A DNA stretch of 5,592 nucleotides, from positions 1 to 5,592 of the forward strand of contig JAICYE010000175.1 of NCBI GenBank assembly GCA_025934385.1, given 5' to 3'. The DNA comes from Acidimicrobiia bacterium. Lineage in GTDB: Bacteria; Actinomycetota; Acidimicrobiia; IMCC26256; BP-133. The notes below the pieces were generated by a model. It searched no databases and was not told the DNA's origin. It saw only the letters and a list, made by a program, of their open reading frames with translations. The translations under genes and the position numbers were made by a program. This document shows positions 1 to 5,444 of the stretch, in pieces. The stretch's first letter is position 1. Every line of letters begins with the position of its first letter.

Positions 1-19
1 ATCGACGGCGAAGGGGAAC

Positions 20-226
20 TCAGAGTCCGGCGGTCTCGTGGGCGTGCAGCTGTGTCTCCACCTCATCCCGGCGGAATCGCCGGTGCCCGCCGAGGGTCCG
101 GACGGCGGGAAGCTTCCCGTCCCGCGCCCACCTCGTCACCGTCTTCGTGTTGACCCGGAACAGCACCGCAACCTCGGCCGGCGTCAACAGATCATGTTCT
201 CGAGCCGCGATCATTCTCTCCTCCAT
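20..226 (-). CDS. bldC: BldC-like MerR-family helix-turn-helix DNA-binding protein
   Basis: A 68-residue protein that is essentially one winged helix-turn-helix domain. Residues 14-21 (LLTPAEVA) open the domain, the recognition helix region carries KTVTRWARDGKLP (residues 28-40), and the wing has RTLGGHRRFRRDEV (residues 43-56). This is the signature of BldC, the small MerR-like regulator that controls the onset of development in Streptomyces, and the length matches that family. Unlike full MerR proteins it has no effector-binding domain or dimerisation coiled coil. By family knowledge it binds DNA as head-to-tail oligomers on direct repeats; its targets here are unknown. The start is ambiguous. 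ATG at 226 is preceded by GGAAG, while the in-frame ATG at 214 (64 residues) has a stronger GGAGG five bases upstream. It lies 53 bases downstream of the phosphoesterase stop on the same strand. BldC-like proteins are widespread in actinobacteria, so the symbol means family membership, not proven orthology. Confidence 0.88.
   Translation of the reverse strand: MEERMIAAREHDLLTPAEVAVLFRVNTKTVTRWARDGKLPAVRTLGGHRRFRRDEVETQLHAHETAGL
218..224 (-). promoter_or_regulatory. Possible ribosome binding site for an internal bldC start
   Basis: The minus strand reads GGAGGAG followed by AGA and then the in-frame ATG at 214, giving a five-base spacing from the GGAGG core. It sits inside codons 1-3 of the longer reading (ATG at 226), so it supports the shorter 64-residue protein. 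Since GAGGAG also encodes two Glu residues, the match could be coincidental. Confidence 0.4.
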
Positions 227-279
227 GACTCTTCCGCCCGGCGGTCATCGGCACTCACGCCGGTAAGCGGATCCCCAGC

Positions 280-1767
280 TCAGGCTCTGCCCGAGACTCT
301 GCTCTCCAAGGGATACCCACCGGGCGGCGCCGTGACACCGGGCGGGACCGGCCACCCGTGCCGGCCGGCGACGTCGGCCAGTTGGCGCCAGATGTCTTCG
401 TCGCCGTCCGCACCGGACGGCGCAGCCGGAGCGGCGGTCTCGGCCTGGGATTCGGCCGGCGGGCACCCGGTCGAGGACGGCGGGGGCGGGTCGACCCGGG
501 GGATGGAGGCGGGGACCTCGGGGTTGGGGGAGTCGAGCCGCAGCGTCGACAGCAGGCTCTGCGGGTCCTCCGGATGGGCGGAGGCATCGCGGGCGGTGAG
601 CGGGCGGAGCCCGAAGCGCCACTCGATCAGGCGGAGGATCGACGTGTGGTCGTGGAGGACGCGGTCGATGGTCGGCTGACCGGGGTCGGCGCTGCGGGAG
701 AACGGCGAGGCGACGATGCAGGGAACGCGGAAGCCGAGCAGCACCTGACCGTCGACGACGTCGTGGTCGACGCCGGACCCGGGGTCGGCGCCGGCCGGGA
801 CTCCGGGCGTCACCCGGGGCGGCGGGACGTGGTCATAGAAGCCGCCCCACTCGTCGTAGGTGACGATGAAGACCGTGCGTTCCCAGGCGGGCCCGTCGAC
901 CACGGCGTGGAACACCTCCGACAGGAAGGCGTCGCCGGCGCCGATGGGGGCGTGGGGATGATCGTCGTTGCCGTGCCCTTCACCCATGCCGAGGAACGAT
1001 GCCTCCACGAACGAGACGTTGGGCAGCCGGCCGGCGGCGGCGTCGGCCCGGAACTGCCCGTAGGGCGCCGAGGCCGGCAGGTAGCGGGCGCCCCACAGCG
1101 CCAGGAACGGGACGTCGGTGAAGTAGTACCGGCCGGTCGGGCCGCCAGGGCGGTTGAGCTGGTCCCACAGCGTCGGCGTCGTGGCCAGGTCGGACGTGTT
1201 GCGGATCCGGTCGGTCTGCCCCGAGTGGAGGAACACCCGGTTGGGGTACGTCGGCCCCAGGATCGAGCAGAAGTACCGGTCGCAGGTCGTGTAGTGACGG
1301 GCCAGGGCGGCCATGAACGGCCGGTCGGTTTCGGTGTAGAAGCCGATGGCATAGTCGTCGTTGTGGCCCCGGGCGAAGTTGTCCATGGCGCCGCCGTTCC
1401 GCTGGAACCGGCCCCCGGTGTAGGAGTGGTCGGGGTCGGGGTGGCCGCAGCCCATCGGGTCGGTCAGGTGGTGGTTGGCCCGCAGCACACCGAGCTGGTC
1501 GGGGAAGCGGGGCGTGGCCGTGTCCTGCACGCCGTCGGCGCCCGGCAGCCAGCCGAGGAAGTGGTCGAAGCTGCGGTTCTCCATCATGACGACGACGATG
1601 TGCTCGATGGCGCGCCCGTCGGTGGCGGGGGCCGGGGCCGCCGACGCGGCCGGCCACGGCCAGCGTGACATCGCCCCGCCGGCCAAAAGCCCGACCGCGC
1701 CCGCTCCGGCGCCGGCCAGCAGGCGGCGCCGGCTGATGTCAGGCCCGTGCGGCTGGTCCCCGCTCAT
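280..1767 (-). CDS. Tat-exported phosphoesterase (phospholipase C / acid phosphatase AcpA family)
   Basis: A 495-residue protein of the phosphoesterase family Pfam PF04185, which includes bacterial non-specific phospholipases C and AcpA-type acid phosphatases. The N-terminus has a twin-arginine motif (SRRRLLAG, residues 12-19), a hydrophobic Ala/Gly/Leu stretch to about residue 32, and an Ala-rich likely cleavage zone near residues 40-47, predicting folded export by Tat. Family motifs appear in order: MMENRSFDHFLG (61-72), whose Glu-Asn pair is part of the metal site; GPTYPNRVF (171-179); GHGNDDHPHAP (264-274); TYDEWGGFYDHVPPP (303-317); GFRVPCIVASPFSR (345-358); and HTSILRLIEWRFGL (374-387). 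The catalytic core ends near 410. Residues 411-495 form a Pro/Ala/Glu-rich, probably disordered tail not needed by the family. Substrate (phospholipid, phosphomonoester or other) cannot be decided from sequence. No clear Shine-Dalgarno lies before ATG 1767, and the upstream hairpin ends only 16 bases away, so initiation may be weak or leaderless. Confidence 0.93.
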   Translation of the reverse strand: MSGDQPHGPDISRRRLLAGAGAGAVGLLAGGAMSRWPWPAASAAPAPATDGRAIEHIVVVMMENRSFDHFLGWLPGADGVQDTATPRFPDQLGVLRANHHLTDPMGCGHPDPDHSYTGGRFQRNGGAMDNFARGHNDDYAIGFYTETDRPFMAALARHYTTCDRYFCSILGPTYPNRVFLHSGQTDRIRNTSDLATTPTLWDQLNRPGGPTGRYYFTDVPFLALWGARYLPASAPYGQFRADAAAGRLPNVSFVEASFLGMGEGHGNDDHPHAPIGAGDAFLSEVFHAVVDGPAWERTVFIVTYDEWGGFYDHVPPPRVTPGVPAGADPGSGVDHDVVDGQVLLGFRVPCIVASPFSRSADPGQPTIDRVLHDHTSILRLIEWRFGLRPLTARDASAHPEDPQSLLSTLRLDSPNPEVPASIPRVDPPPPSSTGCPPAESQAETAAPAAPSGADGDEDIWRQLADVAGRHGWPVPPGVTAPPGGYPLESRVSGRA

Positions 1768-1783
1768 CGGAACCGAATGTAGA

Positions 1784-1814
1784 GGAGCCCGACGTCGTCG
1801 CGGGGTCGGGCTCC
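1784..1814 (-). terminator. Probable hairpin terminator after the DUF1508 gene
   Basis: A perfect 10-bp inverted repeat: GGAGCCCGAC at 1784-1793 and its reverse complement GTCGGGCTCC at 1805-1814, with an 11-base loop. It starts six bases past the DUF1508 stop codon (1821-1823) on the minus strand. No run of U follows (the transcript continues UCUACAUUCGG), which is common for intrinsic terminators in high-GC actinobacteria but lowers certainty. It also lies just upstream of the phosphoesterase start, so it could act as a leader structure for that gene instead. Confidence 0.6.
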
Positions 1815-1820
1815 GTCAGC

Positions 1821-2186
1821 TCAGCGGGACTTGGCGGCGCGGGGGGCGCGCTGGCGGGGGGCCGGCGTCACCGCCTCCTCGACGCTTTCGACGAGGTGCT
1901 TGACCTTGGCCGCGGCCTTGCCGACCACCCGCCCGGTGGCCCGGGCCGCCTTGGCCGGCGCCGGCTTCGCCGCCGACCGCTTCGGCCCGGCACCCTTCAG
2001 CACAGCCGCCACCGTCTTGTCGTCGAGGGTGGCGGTCGGAGCCGCCTTCCGGAACGACTCCATGGCGTTCACGCAGGACGCCTTGCGGGTGTAGGTGTCG
2101 CTCCGGGCCAGCACCCGGCCCTGGCTCGTCAGGACCCACCGGAACTCGCCCGGCTTCGGCTGGAGTATCTCGAACTTCGCCGTCAT
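1821..2186 (-). CDS. DUF1508 (YegP-like) protein with basic Ala/Lys-rich tail
   Basis: A 121-residue protein. Residues 3-55 match the DUF1508/YegP fold (PF07411): KFEILQPKPGEFRWVL (4-19), then SQGRVLARSDTYTRKASC (21-38) and a helix beginning VNAMESFRKAA. The family's molecular role is unknown. Residues 64-121 form a low-complexity Ala/Lys/Pro/Arg tail with 15 Lys+Arg against 3 acidic residues, resembling the H1-like tails of some bacterial nucleoid-associated proteins; DNA or RNA binding is inference only. The start ATG at 2186 is preferred because the DUF1508 domain begins right after it and GAGG lies a few bases upstream. An in-frame ATG at 2261 overlaps the stop of the molybdopterin-subunit gene (ATGA) and would add 25 residues, but it has no ribosome binding site and the extra residues do not resemble the domain. 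The gene is 71 bases downstream of the hydroxylase operon and is followed by a hairpin. Confidence 0.85.
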   Translation of the reverse strand: MTAKFEILQPKPGEFRWVLTSQGRVLARSDTYTRKASCVNAMESFRKAAPTATLDDKTVAAVLKGAGPKRSAAKPAPAKAARATGRVVGKAAAKVKHLVESVEEAVTPAPRQRAPRAAKSR

Positions 2187-2240
2187 GACCACCTCACGTG
2201 TCGTCGCCGCTGCTGCGCTGCGATGGGTACTGCCCGGTCT

Positions 2241-2272
2241 GTTCCCGTTCAGGCCAATCATGGAACGGGAAC
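2241..2272 (-). other. Perfect 10-bp inverted repeat bracketing the large-subunit stop codon
   Basis: GTTCCCGTTC at 2241-2250 and its exact reverse complement GAACGGGAAC at 2263-2272 enclose a 12-base loop. The TGA stop of the molybdopterin subunit (2260-2258) and an overlapping ATG (2261-2259) both fall in that loop. The 5' arm encodes part of the last codons of the enzyme. There is no U-tract after it on the minus strand. It may be an end-of-operon terminator, an mRNA 3'-end stabiliser, or a palindromic operator site. The sequence supports the structure but not the role. Confidence 0.6.
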
Positions 2273-4867
2273 GGTGTTCGGCGCCACGCTTCCGACGACC
2301 CCGGCCAGCTCCAGGATGCGGGCCGGCGGCAGATGCTCTTCGGTGATGCGGACGCCGAGGTCGGACAACGCATCCTCGACGGCGTTGCACAGTGCGGCGG
2401 GGGCGCCGATCATGCCGCCCTCGCCGACGCCGCGGTAGTTGGCGAACACGTCGGACGGGGTTTCGAGGTGGTGGATCTCGATCTCGGGGATCTCGACGGC
2501 GGTGGGGATGAGGTAGTCCATGAAGGTCCCGGCCTGGAACTGGCCCTCGGCGTCGTAGGTCGACTTCTCGTAGAGCACGGCGCCGATGCCCTGGGCGACG
2601 CCGCCCCGGATCTGGCCGTCCACGATGGCGGGATTGATGATCTCGCCGCAGTCCTCGACCACGATGTAGCGGGGGATGCGGACGAGCCCGGTCTCGAGGT
2701 CGACCTCGACGAAGCAGACGTGGGTGGCCTGCGACCAGCCGCCGACGCCGCCGTCGAAGATCCTCGCCACCCGGATGGCCTCGTCGCCCCGGGCCTCGCC
2801 CCGGGCGGCGCCGCCCTGGCGGCGGGCGGCGGCGGCGATGTCGGCCAGCGTGACGGCGATCGACGGCGTGCCCCGCACGTGGGCCCGCCCGGCTTCGACG
2901 ACGATGTCGCCCGGCGCCGCCTCGAGCAGGTCGGCGGCGACGTCGACGATCCGCTCCCGCAGCCCCTGGCCGGCCAGCACGGTCGCTCCGCTGGCGAACG
3001 TCGCCGCCCGGCTGCCGGCCGTGCCGATGATGCCGAACGGCGCGGACCGCGTGTCGCCGTAGGCGACCCGCACCGCCTCGAGCGGCACGCCGAGCTCGTC
3101 GGCGGCCAGCTGGGCCAGCGTCGTCTCGTGGCCCTGGCCGTGGGGCACCTGCTGGGTCCGGACCGTCACCGTGCCGTCGCCCTCCAGCACGGCGTGGACG
3201 GGCTCGCAGTTGATCATCGGCGTGAAGCCGGGGGCGATGTAATCCATGTAGTCGGGCGGGCCCGGGGCCGGTTCGACGTAGGTGGCGAAGCCGAGCCCGA
3301 GGTGGCGGCCCTCGGCCCGGGCGGCGGCCTTCACCTTCTCCCAGTCGGCGAAGCCGGCCGCCTCCATGGCCGTTTCGAAGGTGCGCCGGGCCGACATCCG
3401 CTCGTCGAGGGTCGGGCCGGTGACCATGGGCCTCGGCAGCTCCCTGGCGGCGATGAGGTTGCGGCGGCGGACCTCGTCGCGGCCGAGCCCGAGCTCGGTC
3501 GCGATCACGTCGAGGAGCCGCTCCCGCACGAACGTCTCCACCGCCCACGGACCCCGGTAGGCGACGTAGGTCGCCTTGTTGGTGGCCAGCACCCGGGTGT
3601 GGAACTCCAGCGCCGGAATGCGGTAGGGGCCGGGCAGCAGCGTCCGCACCATGCGGGCGAACAGGGCGGCGGCGTGGGGGAAGCCGGGGTAGGCGCCGGC
3701 GTCGACGGTCATCCGGGCCCGCAGACCCAGGATCGTGCCGTCGTGGCGGACGGCGGCGGCGATCTCCACGGTTTCGTCCCGGGCCTGCCCGCCGGCGGTG
3801 AGGTGCTCGTTGCGGTCCTCGACCCACTTCACCGACCGGCCGAGCTCGAAGGCGGCGACGCAGACGGCGACGTCCTCCCGGTGGACGACGGTCTTCGACC
3901 CGAAGGCGCCGCCGACGTCGCCGGCCACCACCGCCGGCACCGTCTCGGGCGCCTTGCCGATCAGGGCCACGAAGGCGGCGTTCATGGCCTTCGTCCGTTC
4001 GGGGTTGGTCACGTTCTGCCGCAGCATCTCCGGCAGCATCTGCCTGGTGGCGGCCACCAGCGCCGGCGTCGCCTTCAGGTAGTGGCGGACACCGGTGAAG
4101 ATGGCCTTCGTCCGTTCCGGCTGGGCCCGCATCTGCCGGACGACCTGGCGCAGCGGACGGCGGTGGGTGAGCAGCGCCACGGTCCACTTGAGGGCGTGGA
4201 CGGCCTGGGTCGAGGCGTGGATCGTCATCTCGCCGCTGGCCGGGTCGACCTCGGCCACGAGGCCCCGCGTCTCCATCGGCTGGTTGGCGTGGCGGTGCTG
4301 GGTGAAGGTCTCGACGACGACGTGCTCCGCGGCGGCGAAGGCCGCGCCGACGTCGCCCCACCGCTCGCTGGCCCGGTACATCACGTTGGTCTTGGCCTTC
4401 GGCCACACCAGCGCCCGGCCGGTGTCGAGGGCCTGGCCGGCGGTGGCCACCGCCGGCAGCGGCCGGTAGTCGACGTCGATGAGCTCGCAGGCGTCCTCGG
4501 CCAGGCGGCGGGAGTCGGCCACGACCAGGGCCACCGGGTCGCCGACGTGGCGGACCTTGCCGGTGGCCAGGGCGTAGAACGACGGGTTGTACAGCCCCGG
4601 CAGGGCCAGCGCGCCGAAGAACGGGTACGTCAGGCGGCGCAGGTCGTCGCCGGTCAGCACGAGGTGCACGCCGGGCCGCCCCCGGGCGGCGCTGATGTCG
4701 ATCGAGGCGATCTCGGCGTGGGGATAGGGGCTGCGGAGGAAGGCCGCGTGGAGCATGTCGGGCACGGCCACGTCGTCGACGTAGCGGCCGGCCCCGGCCA
4801 GGAGGCGGCGGTCCTCCACCCGGCGGACCCTGGCGCCCACGAGGCGCCCGGCGAGGGACTCACGCAT
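2258..4867 (-). CDS. Molybdenum hydroxylase large subunit (CoxL / xanthine dehydrogenase family, molybdopterin-binding), substrate unknown
   Basis: An 869-residue molybdopterin-cytosine-dinucleotide subunit; CoxL-type subunits are usually near 770-810. The N-terminal hammerhead domain spans about residues 8-135 (RRVEDRRLLAGAGRYVDD at 15-32). Molybdopterin-binding elements are GDVGGAFGSK (316-325), AYRGPW (436-441), HGQGHETT (576-583), GTAGSRA (615-621), and GVGEGG (813-818), whose Glu816 is the family's catalytic base. The active-site loop is AYRGPWA. The Cys of form I CO dehydrogenase (AYxCSFR) is Gly439, and the Arg ending both the form I and form II motifs is Ala442. So a Cu-S-Mo CO dehydrogenase is unlikely, and an aldehyde or N-heterocycle hydroxylase is possible. 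Residues about 236-311 hold an insertion of roughly 65-70 residues relative to CoxL, including a PERTKA motif twice. The start ATG 4867 has GGAAAGGA eight bases upstream and overlaps the small-subunit gene by 8 bases. The reading frame is intact. Confidence 0.93.
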   Translation of the reverse strand: MRESLAGRLVGARVRRVEDRRLLAGAGRYVDDVAVPDMLHAAFLRSPYPHAEIASIDISAARGRPGVHLVLTGDDLRRLTYPFFGALALPGLYNPSFYALATGKVRHVGDPVALVVADSRRLAEDACELIDVDYRPLPAVATAGQALDTGRALVWPKAKTNVMYRASERWGDVGAAFAAAEHVVVETFTQHRHANQPMETRGLVAEVDPASGEMTIHASTQAVHALKWTVALLTHRRPLRQVVRQMRAQPERTKAIFTGVRHYLKATPALVAATRQMLPEMLRQNVTNPERTKAMNAAFVALIGKAPETVPAVVAGDVGGAFGSKTVVHREDVAVCVAAFELGRSVKWVEDRNEHLTAGGQARDETVEIAAAVRHDGTILGLRARMTVDAGAYPGFPHAAALFARMVRTLLPGPYRIPALEFHTRVLATNKATYVAYRGPWAVETFVRERLLDVIATELGLGRDEVRRRNLIAARELPRPMVTGPTLDERMSARRTFETAMEAAGFADWEKVKAAARAEGRHLGLGFATYVEPAPGPPDYMDYIAPGFTPMINCEPVHAVLEGDGTVTVRTQQVPHGQGHETTLAQLAADELGVPLEAVRVAYGDTRSAPFGIIGTAGSRAATFASGATVLAGQGLRERIVDVAADLLEAAPGDIVVEAGRAHVRGTPSIAVTLADIAAAARRQGGAARGEARGDEAIRVARIFDGGVGGWSQATHVCFVEVDLETGLVRIPRYIVVEDCGEIINPAIVDGQIRGGVAQGIGAVLYEKSTYDAEGQFQAGTFMDYLIPTAVEIPEIEIHHLETPSDVFANYRGVGEGGMIGAPAALCNAVEDALSDLGVRITEEHLPPARILELAGVVGSVAPNTVPVP
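3984..4117 (-). repeat. Pair of 17-base direct repeats inside the large-subunit insertion
   Basis: The 17-mer ATGGCCTTCGTCCGTTC (plus-strand reading) occurs at 3984-4000 and again at 4101-4117, offset by 117 bases or 39 codons. On the coding strand both copies encode PERTKA followed by Ile (residues 250-256) or Met (289-295). The protein between the copies is only weakly similar to what follows the second copy. An old in-frame tandem duplication is possible, but a recurring helical motif is equally possible. Confidence 0.6.
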
Positions 4868-5444
4868 CGACGCCGTCCTTTCCGCCGGCTTTCGGCGATG
4901 ATCTGGGGGCGACCAGGGCCGCCACGGCCGCCTCGACGCCGTCGACGATGCTCTGGTAGCCGGTGCAGCGGCAGAGGTTGCCGGCCAGCTCCTCCCGGAT
5001 CTCCTCCCGGGTGAGCGTCCGGCCGTCCGGACCTTCCCGGGCGGCCAGCAGGCAGTGGGCGGTCATGAGGAACCCCGGAGCGCAGAAGGCGCACTGGAAC
5101 GAGTGGTTGTCGGCCATGGCCTGCTGCAGCGGCCCGAGCTGGCCGTCGTCCAGGCAGAGCGACTCGACGGTCTCCACCGAGGCGCCGTCGGCCTGGAGGG
5201 CCAGCATGAGGCAGGAGCGGACGGCGGCGCCGTCGAGGGCAACGGTGCAGGCGCCACAGACGCCGTGCTCGCAGGCCAGGTGCGTGCCGGTGAGGCCGAG
5301 GTCCTCCCGCAGCACGTCGGCCAGCGTCCGGCGGCTCTCGACGACGAGGTCGACCCGATGGCCGTTGACGGTCATCGACATCGGGTGGCGATCGACGACG
5401 ACCGTGTTCTCGGGGGACACCCCCGAACCCCCGGGGAGGGTCAC
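4860..5444 (-). CDS. Molybdenum hydroxylase [2Fe-2S] small subunit (CoxS family)
   Basis: A 194-residue iron-sulfur subunit that carries electrons from the Mo centre to the FAD subunit. The ferredoxin-like domain (about residues 22-95) has Cys58, Cys63, Cys66 and Cys78 in the plant-type pattern (CEHGVCGAC at 58-66). The helical second domain has Cys118 and Cys121 (QCAFCAPGF) and Cys158 and Cys160 (NLCRCTGY), so all eight cluster ligands are present. I choose GTG at 5444 because it overlaps the stop of the FAD-subunit gene as GTGA and has GGAGGAAGGAG seven bases upstream. An ATG at 5489 lies inside the upstream gene. ATG codons at 5381 or 5375 would trim the protein to start at the family's usual MTVNG strand, so residues 1-22 are a possible dispensable extension. 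The C-terminus ends in a short Lys/Gly-rich stretch. The stop overlaps the large-subunit start by 8 bases, implying coupled translation. Confidence 0.93.
   Translation of the reverse strand: MTLPGGSGVSPENTVVVDRHPMSMTVNGHRVDLVVESRRTLADVLREDLGLTGTHLACEHGVCGACTVALDGAAVRSCLMLALQADGASVETVESLCLDDGQLGPLQQAMADNHSFQCAFCAPGFLMTAHCLLAAREGPDGRTLTREEIREELAGNLCRCTGYQSIVDGVEAAVAALVAPRSSPKAGGKDGVDA
4876..4883 (-). promoter_or_regulatory. Ribosome binding site of the large-subunit gene
   Basis: The minus strand reads GGAAAGGA with eight bases to ATG 4867. It lies inside the last codons of the small-subunit gene and supports the chosen start and the overlapping operon arrangement. Confidence 0.7.
5410..5426 (-). 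other. Small GC hairpin in the first codons of the small-subunit gene
   Basis: TCGGGGG at 5410-5416 and CCCCCGA at 5420-5426 form a 7-bp stem with a 3-base loop, about 18 bases inside the GTG start. If translation actually starts at ATG 5381 the hairpin would lie in the leader. It may affect initiation, but short GC palindromes are expected by chance in such GC-rich DNA. Confidence 0.35.

Noticed and set aside
238..263. Inverted repeat CCGGCG / CGCCGG after the phosphoesterase stop as a terminator
   Set aside because: Only a 6-bp all-GC stem with a 14-base loop and no U-tract, which is expected by chance in this DNA.
38..1903. Plus-strand open frames at 38-679, 358-1668 and 1475-1903
   Set aside because: They are antisense to the bldC-like and phosphoesterase genes, have no recognisable domain, and have the composition of frame shadows.
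2187..2240. A promoter for DUF1508 in the gap after the hydroxylase operon, and the CACGTG at 2195-2200 as an operator
   Set aside because: No convincing -35/-10 pair is visible, and a single 6-base palindrome is too short to support a site.
2262..4406. Upstream part of a minus-strand open frame that runs into the DUF1508 gene (861 codons in all)
   Set aside because: Above base 2261 it is an Arg/Gly/Pro-rich out-of-frame reading of the large-subunit gene. Only the last 121 codons match a real family.
2258..4867. Naming the large subunit coxL as a CO dehydrogenase
   Set aside because: The catalytic Cys motif AYxCSFR is absent (AYRGPWA instead), so the CO-specific name is not supported.
2198..5014. 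A 938-codon open frame on the plus strand opposite the hydroxylase genes
   Set aside because: Its translation is low-complexity Gly/Ala/Arg/Asp/Val with no family motifs, and it lies antisense to genes with complete cofactor motifs. Long antisense open frames are routine in DNA with G/C-rich third positions.
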